Source: Lachnospiraceae bacterium
GTDB lineage: Bacteria; Bacillota; Clostridia; Lachnospirales; Lachnospiraceae
Reading direction: 5' to 3'
Length of the DNA stretch: 64,000 bases
Assembly: GCA_910575775.1 (NCBI GenBank)
Contig: CAJTEY010000002.1
Coordinates: 186,001 to 250,000 of the forward strand
Part shown: positions 47,546 through 56,844 of the stretch, one piece after another
Layout of the letters: each line of letters starts with the position of its first letter
Position numbering within the stretch: position 1 is the stretch's first letter
Notes under the pieces: model-generated
What the model was told of the DNA's origin: nothing
What the model saw: the letters and a program-made list of their open reading frames with translations, nothing else
Database searches by the model: none
Made by a program: the position numbers and the translations under genes

Positions 47546-48262
47546 CTAATCAAGCTGCGAAAAAATCTCCCCAATGCTCCCCTGTACTACCAGGTCAGCG
47601 ATCCCGTCCCTCGCGGTAGGGGTTTTATTGACAAGCACCAGCTTATTTCCGTTATAATAGTCCAGCAGCCCTGCGGCCGGATAAACGGCGAGGGAAGTGC
47701 CACCTACAATCAGCACGTCTGCCTCGCTGATGGCGCGGATAGCGCCCGTGAGCGTGTTCTGGTCCAGCCCCTCCTCATAGAGCACTACGTCCGGCTTAAT
47801 ATCAGCGCCACAGGTGCATTTCGGCACACCCTCGGAATCGGCAATATAGTGGACATCATAAAACTTGTGACAGCTCTCGCAGAAATTGCGCAGGACGGAG
47901 CCGTGAAGCTCATATACTTTCTGACTGGCTGCCGCCTGATGCAGTCCGTCAATATTCTGGGTCACCACCGCTTTGAGTTTTCCCTCACGCTCCCACTGGG
48001 CCAGCTTTAAATGGGCGGCGTTGGGCTTCGCGTCAAGACAGAGCATTTTATTACGGTAAAACCTATAAAATTCTTCCGTGTTTCTTCTGTAAAAGGTATG
48101 GCTGAGTATGGTTTCCGGCGGATAATCATACTGCTGGTTATAGAGACCGTCCACACTCCGAAAATCCGGGATTCCGCTCTCTGTGGACACCCCCGCCCCA
48201 CCGAAAAAGACGATGTTGTCCGATTCGTTTACCCACTGTCTCAGTTGATCAATCTGCCCCAT
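47546..48262 (-). CDS. NAD-dependent protein deacylase (sirtuin)
   Basis: A 238-aa sirtuin of the CobB/SrtN type that removes acyl groups from lysine using NAD. It shows GAGVSTESGIPDFRS, TQNIDGLH, the catalytic His in YELHGS, a four-Cys zinc site (CESC and CTC) and GGTSLAVYPAAGL. It lies 28 bp downstream of leuA on the same strand and may be co-transcribed. GGGAGG precedes the ATG. Confidence 0.93.
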   Translation of the reverse strand: MGQIDQLRQWVNESDNIVFFGGAGVSTESGIPDFRSVDGLYNQQYDYPPETILSHTFYRRNTEEFYRFYRNKMLCLDAKPNAAHLKLAQWEREGKLKAVVTQNIDGLHQAAASQKVYELHGSVLRNFCESCHKFYDVHYIADSEGVPKCTCGADIKPDVVLYEEGLDQNTLTGAIRAISEADVLIVGGTSLAVYPAAGLLDYYNGNKLVLVNKTPTARDGIADLVVQGSIGEIFSQLD

Positions 48263-48290
48263 AAGAATGCCTCCCTTTTAAATGATTTTT

Positions 48291-49973
48291 TTAATCGTGT
48301 TCCCCCAGCCCCAGCCGGTTCACGGCCGAGAAGATTGCCCGCACGGATGCCCTCGTAATGTTGGAGCTGACGCCCACGCCGTAGGTCACACTGCCGCTCT
48401 CCGCATCCAACAGATGAATATAGGCCGCTGCCTGGGAATTGGATCCGCTCTGGAGCGCGTGCTCCTCATAGTCCAGTATCTTGACGTTGATATCCAGCGT
48501 CTCCTGCAAGCCTCTCTTTACGGCATCAATAGGGCCGTTTCCAACCGCCTCAAAACGTTTCTCCACGCCTTTGTCTGTGTAAACCACAGTTACCTTCGTA
48601 TCAAATTCGGACTCCGTCTCTTCGCTCAGATCATCCACCCGGAGCCTTCTGAAATGGATGGGTTCTTTCTTCATCAGATATTCCTGGCGGAAGCTTTCCA
48701 TGATCTGATCCGGGCTTACCTCGCCCTGCTTCTCGGAAATGGCCTGAATGACATTGGCAAATTCCCGGTGCATCCCCTTGGGCAGTTTAAAGCCAAAATA
48801 AGTATCCATGACAAAGGCCACACCGCCCTTGCCGGACTGTGAATTGATGCGCACAATAGGCTCATACTCCCTGCCGATATCCGCAGGATCAATGGGAAGA
48901 TAGGGCACTTCCCAGTATTCCCCGCCCCGTTCCTTCATGGCCTTCACGCCCTTGTTTATGGCATCCTGATGGGAGCCGGAGAAAGCGGTAAACACCAGCT
49001 TGCCCGCGTAGGGATGTCTGGGGTGCACAGGAATCTTACAGCATCTCTCATAAATCTCAATGCTCTCGTTCACATGCTCAATGGCAAGTTCAGGATCTAT
49101 GCCCTGGGAAAACATGTTATAGGCAATATTCAGGATATCCACGTTTCCTGTTCTCTCACCGTTTCCGAAAAGGGTGCCTTCCACACGCTCCGCACCTGCA
49201 AGCAGGGCAAGTTCTGCTGTCGCCACCCCGGTTCCTCTGTCGTTGTGGGGATGTATGCTCAGAATGATGCTCTCCCTGTTTTCCAGGTGTTTGTCCATCC
49301 ACTCAATCCTATCCGCAAAAACGTTTGGCGTTGTCATCTCCACCGTAGAGGGAAGGTTGATGATCATGGGATTTTCCTTAGTCGGCCCCCATTCTCTCTG
49401 CACCGCATTGCAGACTTCCAGCGCGTAATCCAATTCGGTGCCGGTGAAGCTCTCGGGAGAGTATTCCAGAATCACTTTGCCCGGGAATTTCGCGGCGTGG
49501 CGTTTCACCATCTTCACGCCCTCAACGGCAATGTCTATGATCTCCTCGCGGCCCATCTGGAAGACCACGTCCCTCTGCAGGGTGGAGGTGGAATTATAAA
49601 TATGCACAATGGCCTGCTTACATCCCTCAATGGACGCAAAGGTGCGCTCCACAAGTTCTTCTCTGCACTGAGTCAGAACCTGTACCACCACATCATCGGG
49701 AATCAGCTTCCTGTCCACGAGCTGGCGCAGGAAATCGAACTCAATCTGGCTGGCGGCCGGGAACCCGATTTCGATTTCCTTAAAACCGAGTTTAATCAGA
49801 TAATTAAAAAACTCAATTTTTTCGGACACGATCATAGGATCAATCAGAGCCTGATTGCCGTCGCGCAGATCCACGCTGCACCAGACAGGGGCTTTCTCAA
49901 TCTGCTTGTCAGCCCACTCCCTCTCGGGGTAATCCACCACCGGGTTTCTGCGGTATCTCTTATAATTTAACAT
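48291..49973 (-). CDS. leuA: 2-isopropylmalate synthase
   Basis: Condenses acetyl-CoA with 2-ketoisovalerate, the first step of leucine synthesis. The 560-aa protein is of the longer LeuA type (as in Corynebacterium), with WCSVDLRDGNQALIDPM at the N-terminus of the TIM barrel, IHPHNDRGTG with the metal His residues, NGERTGNVD, and a C-terminal LeuA regulatory domain (AAAYIHLLDAESGSVTYGVG) expected to bind leucine. ATG 49973 has GGGAGG upstream. No other leu genes are present. Confidence 0.95.
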   Translation of the reverse strand: MLNYKRYRRNPVVDYPEREWADKQIEKAPVWCSVDLRDGNQALIDPMIVSEKIEFFNYLIKLGFKEIEIGFPAASQIEFDFLRQLVDRKLIPDDVVVQVLTQCREELVERTFASIEGCKQAIVHIYNSTSTLQRDVVFQMGREEIIDIAVEGVKMVKRHAAKFPGKVILEYSPESFTGTELDYALEVCNAVQREWGPTKENPMIINLPSTVEMTTPNVFADRIEWMDKHLENRESIILSIHPHNDRGTGVATAELALLAGAERVEGTLFGNGERTGNVDILNIAYNMFSQGIDPELAIEHVNESIEIYERCCKIPVHPRHPYAGKLVFTAFSGSHQDAINKGVKAMKERGGEYWEVPYLPIDPADIGREYEPIVRINSQSGKGGVAFVMDTYFGFKLPKGMHREFANVIQAISEKQGEVSPDQIMESFRQEYLMKKEPIHFRRLRVDDLSEETESEFDTKVTVVYTDKGVEKRFEAVGNGPIDAVKRGLQETLDINVKILDYEEHALQSGSNSQAAAYIHLLDAESGSVTYGVGVSSNITRASVRAIFSAVNRLGLGEHD

Positions 49974-50017
49974 GACTGCAACTCCTCCCTTTCCATGTTG
50001 TCTTTTATACACAGTGT

Positions 50018-50146
50018 AGCTCGATTCCGCTTCGCTCCATCTCGCTCACGGGCTTTCGCCCTATGCATCCGCAATCCGAAAAAGCCGTCAGCAAGCTGCC
50101 GCTTTTTCATCTTACGTCTGCGCACTGCTCATTGCTTACGTGCAAA
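50018..50146. repeat. Dispersed palindromic element, copy 3
   Basis: Carries the family core GGGCTTTCGCCCTAT (50050-50064), a stem GAAAAAGC/GCTTTTTC with an inner GTCAGC/GCTGCC-type pairing, and the end TTACGTGCAAAAA, which echoes the TTTTGCACGG end of copies 2 and 4. It fills the gap between leuA and HPr. Confidence 0.6.
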
Positions 50147-50147
50147 A

Positions 50148-50175
50148 ACCCCGCTGCATAAAAATACAGCGGGGT
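50148..50175 (-). terminator. Terminator of the HPr gene
   Basis: Perfect 9-bp stem ACCCCGCTG/CAGCGGGGT followed by TTTTTGCA on the minus strand, 16 bp after the HPr stop codon. Confidence 0.88.
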
Positions 50176-50190
50176 CGTCCGAACGTGACA

Positions 50191-50454
50191 TTATTCTCCA
50201 AGACCGCTCTCAATTGCATCCACTAATGCCTTGAGAGCTGCTTCCTCATCTTCACCGTCACACACAAACTCGATTTCATCGCCACACTTGACACATGCCC
50301 CAAGCACGCTAAGGACACTCTTGGCATTCGCTGTATTTTCACGAAATGTAAAGGTTATCAGAGATTTAAACTGCATCGCTTCCTTACATAGGATGCCTGC
50401 CGGTCTTAGATGTAGCCCTGTCGGGTTTTTGATGACTACCTTCTGACTTACCAT
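50191..50454 (-). CDS. ptsH: Phosphocarrier protein HPr
   Basis: Phosphotransferase-system carrier, 87 aa. His15 in TGLHLRPAG receives phosphate from enzyme I, and Ser46 in NAKSVLSVLG is the HPr kinase site for catabolite control. Since His15 is present it is HPr rather than the Crh paralogue. No enzyme I gene follows; the gene stands alone between a terminator and glmM. Confidence 0.94.
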   Translation of the reverse strand: MVSQKVVIKNPTGLHLRPAGILCKEAMQFKSLITFTFRENTANAKSVLSVLGACVKCGDEIEFVCDGEDEEAALKALVDAIESGLGE

Positions 50455-50518
50455 TGCCTTTTCCTCTTTCTTACATGATACTATGAGTATACCATATTTC
50501 TGTATGTTATCTCAAGTC

Positions 50519-51868
50519 CTACAGCATAATATTCTGTATCAGTTCGGCGAGCTTCTTCGCCTCCTCGGTAATAACCTTCTGGTCTTTCCCCTCAATCATT
50601 ACCCGGACAAGCGGCTCTGTGCCGGAGGGACGAATCAGTACGCGCCCTTCACCCGCAAACTTTTTGTCCAGAGCGGCGATTGCTTCCGCAATCTCGGGAT
50701 AATCCATAAATTTTTCTTTTTTGTGGTTGGGCACCTTCGCACCGACCAACGCCTGGGGCATCACTTCCATAATGGAGGCCAGCTCCGAAAGAGGCTTGCC
50801 CGTTTCCACGATCACCTGTAAAAGGTGCAGCGCACTTAAGAGACCGTCTCCCGTTGTATTCTCATCCAGGAAAATCACATGGCCGGATTGCTCGCCGCCA
50901 AGGCTTGCGCCGATCTCACGCATCCGCTCCAGCACATAGCGGTCACCCACCTTGGTCTGCTCAATCTTGATCTTGTTTTTCTCACCCATCAGGAAAAAGC
51001 CGAGGTTACTCATTACGGTTGCGACGATGGTGTTCTTATTCAGCTTTCCCTGAGATTTCATATGATTGCCGACAATGGCCATAATCTGATCGCCGTCCAC
51101 AATGTTGCCAAGCTCATCCACCGCCAGCAGTCTGTCTGCGTCTCCGTCAAAGGCAAGGCCGAGCTGTGCCTTTTCATAGACAACCCGCGCCTGCAGCTCT
51201 TCCATATGGGTGGAACCGCAGTTAGCGTTAATGTTTGTACCGTCAGGATTATTGTGAATGGCTACAACCTCAGCCCCCAGCTCCTTCATGGTCTCCACGG
51301 AAGTATAATAGGACGCGCCCTCCGCACAGTCCAGTACAATCTTCATGCCGCGCAGATCCACATTCACGGCTTTCATGGCGTGGTTGATATATTCCTCTCT
51401 GGCATCCGTGCGGTACTTGATTTTTCCCACACTTGCACCCGTAGGAAATTTGACGCCCTTCATATCGCTCTTAATCAGCGCCTCAATCTCATCCTCCAGC
51501 GCATCAGGGAGTTTGTATCCGTTTCCATCAAAGAATTTAATACCGTTAAACTCTACGGTATTGTGGGAAGCGGAGATGACAACGCCCGCATCCACTTTAT
51601 ATTTTCTGGTAAGATATGCCACCGCAGGCGTGGGAACCACACCCACATACACCGCATTCGCTCCTACGGAACAGACGCCTGCCATCAAGGCATTCGCCAG
51701 CATATCTCCCGATATTCTTGTATCACATCCTACCATGATTGTGGGCTTGTGCTCATTCTCTCTGGTCAGGACATAGGCGCCTGCCTGCCCAAGCTGCATC
51801 GCCAGAAGGGGCGACAATTCCTCATTTGCAACCCCGCGGACTCCATCTGTACCAAATAATCTGCTCAT
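50519..51868 (-). CDS. glmM: Phosphoglucosamine mutase
   Basis: Converts glucosamine 6-phosphate to glucosamine 1-phosphate for UDP-GlcNAc and peptidoglycan synthesis. The 449-aa protein begins [15 protein letters not shown]. The phosphoserine loop SASHN has Ser101, the metal loop is [10 protein letters not shown], the sugar loop is GGEQSGH and the phosphate site is [11 protein letters not shown]. It is the third gene of the cdaA-cdaR-glmM operon; GlmM is known to bind and inhibit CdaA in other Firmicutes. Confidence 0.97.
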   Translation of the reverse strand: MSRLFGTDGVRGVANEELSPLLAMQLGQAGAYVLTRENEHKPTIMVGCDTRISGDMLANALMAGVCSVGANAVYVGVVPTPAVAYLTRKYKVDAGVVISASHNTVEFNGIKFFDGNGYKLPDALEDEIEALIKSDMKGVKFPTGASVGKIKYRTDAREEYINHAMKAVNVDLRGMKIVLDCAEGASYYTSVETMKELGAEVVAIHNNPDGTNINANCGSTHMEELQARVVYEKAQLGLAFDGDADRLLAVDELGNIVDGDQIMAIVGNHMKSQGKLNKNTIVATVMSNLGFFLMGEKNKIKIEQTKVGDRYVLERMREIGASLGGEQSGHVIFLDENTTGDGLLSALHLLQVIVETGKPLSELASIMEVMPQALVGAKVPNHKKEKFMDYPEIAEAIAALDKKFAGEGRVLIRPSGTEPLVRVMIEGKDQKVITEEAKKLAELIQNIML

Positions 51869-51902
51869 ACATACCTCCGTCTATCGTTTTTTGAAGTCAT
51901 TC

Positions 51903-53180
51903 TTACTCTGATATAATGTGCACCCGTACTTCCGTAACGCCCGTCTGTTCGAGATTTCGTCCCTCTACAGAAGCGTTTACGGGCATCCAATAGCTTCCCT
52001 CTGTAAACTCTTCCATATCCTCATCAGCCATCCACGTTTCCAAGTCCACCACAGCCGTCACTTCCTCTGCCGTCACTTCATTTAATACTGCAAACAATCC
52101 CTTGAAAGTAACACTGCACTCATTTGCCGGCTCTGTGATAACGGCCCTGTAACCTTCGGGAAGACCATCAAAGCGGATTCGTTCCACAGGAATCCGCACA
52201 GCGCGCTCACGCTCTGCCTCAATCTTTGCCGTGGCATTGACCCTGCCTACAAAATTATCCTCCACCAGCGCCACGCCGTCGGGCAGATACTGGGTGATAT
52301 CCACAAGCACGGTCACATCCTCAGACGCATCAGTCACATCGAGTACACCTGCAGGAATGACAACCGCCTCCACATTTTCCAATAGCTTCGATTTGCCCGC
52401 CACCATAACTGACCCTTTGCTGAAGGTTACCTCGCCGGTAAATTGAAAACCGTCCCCGGGCGTTCCAGTCACCTCACAGGTGAGAGGCAGTACCTTGCGT
52501 TCCAGAATTTCTACGCTGACACGCACCTTTGAAATGCTTTTTTCGATATTTTCCGCAATGATTTCCTTTCCGTTCTCATCATAAAGGCGTACTTCGGAAT
52601 CCGTACTGATATCGTTTGAAAACCCGGAAATATCGACTTCCGCCTGCGCCTTGCTGACTTGTGAGATAATGGACTGTGGACCGGAAATGCGGATCAGGTT
52701 CTGATCCGTGGTGACTTTTCCAACCACATATCCTTCACGGACTTCTCCCGTAGTAATGGATTTTACCGGAAGGGATCTGTCCCGTTTTTCCTCAATGCTA
52801 AGGCGCACACTGTCGATGTTGCCGCGTATGCTGTCCAGTTTGTCGCTGTATTTATTTGTAGAAAGCTTGATCGCCACGGTATCTACGCTGGTCAGGTCGT
52901 TGACATCCGCCACTGCCACGATATTGCTCTTGTCCAGAGAATCAATAATGGATCGCGGCGCGGAAATCGTGACCACGTCAATCATATCCGTGCCGTCCAG
53001 CACCTCGTAAACCTGCCCTCTTTCGGTTATCAAATTCGCGTTTTTGATAGTAACCGGCACATCCGTCACGCGATAGGTGCTTATGGGATCATTTATATTC
53101 GTAACGACCAGCCAGAGAACTGCCGCGCTGAGAAAGGAGGCGATTTTTAAGCCCCAGTTCCGGGTAAGCTTATTCTTCAT
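51903..53180 (-). CDS. cdaR: CdaR (YbbR-domain regulator of diadenylate cyclase)
   Basis: A 425-aa membrane-anchored protein with one N-terminal membrane helix (about 10-27) followed by extracellular YbbR repeats of about 80 residues. CdaR binds CdaA across the membrane and modulates c-di-AMP synthesis. The start overlaps the end of cdaA by 11 bp, implying coupled translation. Confidence 0.93.
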   Translation of the reverse strand: MKNKLTRNWGLKIASFLSAAVLWLVVTNINDPISTYRVTDVPVTIKNANLITERGQVYEVLDGTDMIDVVTISAPRSIIDSLDKSNIVAVADVNDLTSVDTVAIKLSTNKYSDKLDSIRGNIDSVRLSIEEKRDRSLPVKSITTGEVREGYVVGKVTTDQNLIRISGPQSIISQVSKAQAEVDISGFSNDISTDSEVRLYDENGKEIIAENIEKSISKVRVSVEILERKVLPLTCEVTGTPGDGFQFTGEVTFSKGSVMVAGKSKLLENVEAVVIPAGVLDVTDASEDVTVLVDITQYLPDGVALVEDNFVGRVNATAKIEAERERAVRIPVERIRFDGLPEGYRAVITEPANECSVTFKGLFAVLNEVTAEEVTAVVDLETWMADEDMEEFTEGSYWMPVNASVEGRNLEQTGVTEVRVHIISE

Positions 53181-54051
53181 TCTTAGCCCCTGCCTTTCCT
53201 ATGCTCTTGCCCTTAAAAAGCTTGCGCTTCTTCTCCTCCATCGGTTTATCCTGAATTTCTAAAAGTCTTTCCTTTAATCTCCCGGCATCCAGACTTCGTT
53301 CAAGCGCACCGCCATAAGCAACGCTGATCTTGCCTGTCTCCTCGGACACGATCACCGTCAGGGAGTCCGTGACCTCAGAAATACCCACACCCGCCCGGTG
53401 CCTGGTTCCCAGATCCTTACTGAGAGCCATGTTGTCTGACAACGGCAGATAGCATGTGGCGGACACGATTCTGTTCCCTCTTACAATGACTGCGCCGTCA
53501 TGGAGGGGAGTATTGTGCTCAAAAATATTGATAAGGAGCTGACTGGAAATAATACCGTCCACGTCGATACCTGTTCTTTCATATTCCTTGAGGGACTGCT
53601 CATGCTCAATGACAATGAGCGCGCCCGTCTTCACCTTTCCCATCTCCACGGAAGCCTTTACGATCTCATTCACCGTACGGTCGGAAAACCGTCCCGTCTC
53701 CCGCTTGTTGGAATCCAGAAAAGAGGCGACGAAATTTTTCCGCCCCAGCTCCTCCAGCGCAGAACGAAGCTCCGGCTGCAGGACTACTACGAATGCCGTA
53801 GCGGCAATACTGATAATATTGGGAACGATCCAGAGAATCGTGTTCATCTTACAGAGGGCGGCAATCACGATAAACACCATAATTACAATAACACCCTTTA
53901 AGAGCGCCCAGGCCCTCGTATTTTTGATCCATACGAGAATATGGTAAGCCACAAAAGTCAGAATGGCAATTTCCGCCACATCGTTCCAATGCATCGTAGG
54001 CATGTGCAGTCTCGCGAGATAGACGCCAATCCAGCTATTCAGTTGTTCCAT
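53170..54051 (-). CDS. cdaA: Diadenylate cyclase CdaA
   Basis: Makes the second messenger c-di-AMP from two ATP. The 293-aa protein has three membrane helices in the first 95 residues and a DAC domain with the signatures DGAVIVRGNRI and GTRHRAGVGISEVTD. ATG 54051 is taken as start since AGGTGATGGAG lies before it; eleven upstream codons from a TTG are unlikely. It is followed by cdaR and glmM in the conserved Firmicute order. Confidence 0.95.
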   Translation of the reverse strand: MEQLNSWIGVYLARLHMPTMHWNDVAEIAILTFVAYHILVWIKNTRAWALLKGVIVIMVFIVIAALCKMNTILWIVPNIISIAATAFVVVLQPELRSALEELGRKNFVASFLDSNKRETGRFSDRTVNEIVKASVEMGKVKTGALIVIEHEQSLKEYERTGIDVDGIISSQLLINIFEHNTPLHDGAVIVRGNRIVSATCYLPLSDNMALSKDLGTRHRAGVGISEVTDSLTVIVSEETGKISVAYGGALERSLDAGRLKERLLEIQDKPMEEKKRKLFKGKSIGKAGAKNEE

Positions 54052-54135
54052 CTCTCCATCACCTGCCTTCTGTGTCATTTTCAAAGCTGCCGGACGAGTC
54101 TGCGGCTCTCTTATCCGGGCAGTCAGCAGCCCGGT

Positions 54136-55104
54136 TTATGAATGGTGTGTCGGTCTGGTACTTCTTCCGGTACCGCTTCGCGTAGAGCTGATCTGCTTCA
54201 CCTTTTTATCTGGTTTTGCCACGGTGACCTTCGGCACAGCCTTAACATAATAATAATACTCATCGTCCTCAAACTGAACCTTTTCTGTTCGACTGTAATC
54301 TACATAAAACACAAAAAACTGCAGCACAAGCGCAAGCAGGAAGGAGATAACCGTCCCCAAAATCACACTGATCAGAGGCTGGTTTATCTCAAAAATCAAG
54401 TCTCCCACCAGAAGCACCATGATGTTCACCACCGCACCGGCCGTCATGGCAATCGTCCACGCGTAGTCAATGCTCAGACGCCGCAGAAGATAAACGACAA
54501 TCACTGTCATGGCAAAAGCCGCAATCGTCACAACCATCTCCCGGTTTTTCATCAGTCCGTCAATAATAAACTTAAACTTGGCCGCTGTCTCCTCATCCGC
54601 CATGGCTGCAATTACTGTCGCATTCTGCGTTACATAATGGATCATGTAGTAGACCATCACACCGCAGGCAACGGAGACAGCCGATGTGGGCGCGCCTACC
54701 AGTCCCATGGATATGGGAATTACATAAGGTATGCGCAAAAGGAAGCAAAGCGGCAGAAGCACCACAACAACTGTATCCTTCGGTGAAAACCGCAGATACA
54801 GCAAAAAGAGCAGAAGAAAACCCGCACCGATTACCGCAGCGCATTCCATGCTAAAGGTGTAGAGATGCAGAAGCACGAAAACAGCACTCATCAGAACAAT
54901 AAAGTTCATCGGCATGAAAGAGCACATAAGCGCCACAATCAGCACCACTGTCATTCTGTCAATCGTCTCCATATAACCCAGTCTGGAATTGATCAGCACA
55001 AGGGTTATCAGCGCCAGAAGAAACTTCAGGAGCGGCGTGATATACACCTCGTATTTGCTGTATATGGTCATAAGTACCTGTTTTGCAACCAGTAAAGTAG
55101 TCAT
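54136..55104 (-). CDS. Polytopic membrane protein of unknown function
   Basis: A 322-aa protein with about eight to nine predicted membrane segments and a cytoplasmic, basic, serine/threonine/arginine-rich tail (VKQISSTRSGTGRSTRPTHHS). I recognise no transporter signature. A hairpin CCGGGC/GCCCGG (54115-54134) lies right after its stop codon, then cdaA begins 84 bp downstream. It forms a pair with the 132-aa membrane protein upstream (50-bp gap). Its position next to c-di-AMP genes suggests a cell-envelope role, which is only inference. Confidence 0.75.
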   Translation of the reverse strand: MTTLLVAKQVLMTIYSKYEVYITPLLKFLLALITLVLINSRLGYMETIDRMTVVLIVALMCSFMPMNFIVLMSAVFVLLHLYTFSMECAAVIGAGFLLLFLLYLRFSPKDTVVVVLLPLCFLLRIPYVIPISMGLVGAPTSAVSVACGVMVYYMIHYVTQNATVIAAMADEETAAKFKFIIDGLMKNREMVVTIAAFAMTVIVVYLLRRLSIDYAWTIAMTAGAVVNIMVLLVGDLIFEINQPLISVILGTVISFLLALVLQFFVFYVDYSRTEKVQFEDDEYYYYVKAVPKVTVAKPDKKVKQISSTRSGTGRSTRPTHHS

Positions 55105-55154
55105 TGTAAATTAGTCCCTTTATCCGTTCTTGTAACTGTTCCATATCTGCACAG

Positions 55155-55553
55155 TTACCCGTTCCTCTCATTTTTGTACATGGCTGAGAGCTTGTGCAGA
55201 TTCATATAGTATGCACGCAGACTCTTGCTCGCCCTGCTGTATCTGACCGCATATATCCCATAAGAGATGAGTGCGTACGCCCCCACCGTCCCCAGATACA
55301 AGAAAAGAACATTCTTGGCAAATTCCAGGAGATCCATCTTATAAATCTCCGTCATAAATATTTCAAAATCATAAAAAATGTACATGGCAAAAACCACTAC
55401 AAATGCGATGGTTGCACTTATAATGGATTTAAGCACCTGCCAGCCTATATAGTCGTTCCGAAAATAACTGCCGATAGCCAGACATTTTTTCCCCTCATGG
55501 GCTTCGTAAGACGCCATCTTTGTCATCAGAACGACTCTCTCTTCATTTAACAT
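55155..55553 (-). CDS. Small membrane protein of unknown function
   Basis: A 132-aa protein with two predicted membrane helices (about residues 42-63 and 80-103) and cytoplasmic ends. It has a conserved-looking N-terminus (MLNEERVVLMTKMASYEAHEGKK). The start is set at ATG 55553, with GGAGACAGGT before it, rather than the TTG four codons upstream. It lies between yvyF and the 322-aa membrane protein on the same strand. I recognise no family. Confidence 0.7.
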   Translation of the reverse strand: MLNEERVVLMTKMASYEAHEGKKCLAIGSYFRNDYIGWQVLKSIISATIAFVVVFAMYIFYDFEIFMTEIYKMDLLEFAKNVLFLYLGTVGAYALISYGIYAVRYSRASKSLRAYYMNLHKLSAMYKNERNG

Positions 55554-55580
55554 ACCTGTCTCCAATTTTCAGTCAAAATA

Positions 55581-55988
55581 TCAGTTCAGGAAACGCATCT
55601 TGGGATTTTCCTTGGTATCCTTTTTCTTCTGCACCTTGATCGGTTCAGGTTTTTTGATGCTGGCGCCCAGCTCGTTGGCCATACTGTTTTTGCACTTACC
55701 GCAGAAACGCCCGGATAAAATAGCCGCGCCGCAGTTCTCACAGGAAAGTGTAACCCCCGACTCCGCAGAAAGTTCCAGCCGCTCTTCCCGGAGCCACTGA
55801 TGAATCTGGTTCGTGGAAACGTCACAGGCTTCCGCTACCTGCTGGATGCCGGCATGCCCATTGTCCTGAATGTACTTCTTTACTTCCTGAAACTTCTCCT
55901 CCAGTTTCTCGCGGCATGCCATACAAATCGGCGGTCCGGAGACATAATTAAAAAGATTTCCGCACTTTCTACAATTCCTTACGTTCAT
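55581..55988 (-). CDS. yvyF: YvyF-like flagellar-region protein (TIGR03826 type)
   Basis: A 135-aa protein with an N-terminal zinc site (CRKCGNLFNYVSGPPICMAC), a helical region, an HTH-like segment (IQQVAEACDVSTNQIHQWLRE) and a second zinc site (CENCGAAILSGRFCGKCK). This matches the YvyF/TIGR03826 family usually found near comF and flgM. It lies directly downstream of comFC, as in Bacillus. Its exact role in flagellar regulation is unknown. Confidence 0.88.
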   Translation of the reverse strand: MNVRNCRKCGNLFNYVSGPPICMACREKLEEKFQEVKKYIQDNGHAGIQQVAEACDVSTNQIHQWLREERLELSAESGVTLSCENCGAAILSGRFCGKCKNSMANELGASIKKPEPIKVQKKKDTKENPKMRFLN

Positions 55989-56017
55989 ATCTTACCTCCC
56001 TGAGATATATTTTCCCG

Positions 56018-56773
56018 TCATACCCCGCTGCCGATAGCCAGAGATATGAAATAAATTCGTTCTACACCCGCTTTCTTAAACTCGCGGCACACGGCATCTA
56101 TGGTACTGCCCGTCGTGTAGATGTCATCCACAATGATAATTATATTTAATTCTACATCATTATAACGCATTTTGAAAGCCTTTTTCAAATTATTTTGCCT
56201 TTCGGCGGCTGACAGTTCTTTCATGGGCACGGTTTTCTTTGTTCTTTCTATCAAATCAGAGCGCACAGGGATGCCCGTGCACGCGGAAAGTTCCTCCGCG
56301 AGCACCTGCGCCTGATTATATCCGCGTTTTTTCAACCTGCTCTTGTGAAGTGGCACAGGCACCAGTGCGTCTGCCTTGCAGGAAGCAATAAAAGCTCCTA
56401 AATGATCCGCCATACAGGAGGCATAACAGGCGGCATACTCCCGTCTGCCGCGATACTTGAAACGGGCGATCGATGCGGAAATACTCCGATAGGAGAAAAG
56501 CGCCCGGCCGCTGTCGAACAGATGCGGATGAGCGGTACAGTCGGCACAGTATTCTTTTTCACTGTTTCCGATATGCTTGCCGCATTTTAAGCAGTACGGC
56601 GGTTCAATGTAGGAAAGCTTTGATGTACACTCGCTGCATACAAGCGCATGCCATGGTTTGACGGGTTCGTCACAGACAGGGCATCGACGGGGAAACAGAA
56701 GCGTGATGACTGTGTCTGCCGTCGCACGCAGACAAGCCTTCACATCAATACGCGAAGTGAGATATGTGTTCAT
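56018..56773 (-). CDS. comFC: ComF family protein (amidophosphoribosyltransferase-like)
   Basis: A 251-aa ComFC/GntX-type protein. The N-terminal zinc site (CPVCDEP, CSEC, CLKCG, CADC) is followed by a phosphoribosyltransferase-like domain with the PRPP motif IIIIVDDIYTTGSTIDAV. It supports DNA uptake during transformation. ATG 56773 (AAAGGAC upstream) is preferred; an ATG at 56845 overlaps the recD2 stop (TAATG) but lacks a ribosome-binding site. No comFA gene is adjacent; recD2 takes that place. Confidence 0.9.
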   Translation of the reverse strand: MNTYLTSRIDVKACLRATADTVITLLFPRRCPVCDEPVKPWHALVCSECTSKLSYIEPPYCLKCGKHIGNSEKEYCADCTAHPHLFDSGRALFSYRSISASIARFKYRGRREYAACYASCMADHLGAFIASCKADALVPVPLHKSRLKKRGYNQAQVLAEELSACTGIPVRSDLIERTKKTVPMKELSAAERQNNLKKAFKMRYNDVELNIIIIVDDIYTTGSTIDAVCREFKKAGVERIYFISLAIGSGV

Positions 56774-56844
56774 AGACGTGTCCTTTCCGATGTGAATGGG
56801 CAGGCTTTTGCCTGCCCGGATCCGGCCGCAAAGCCGTTGTGACA

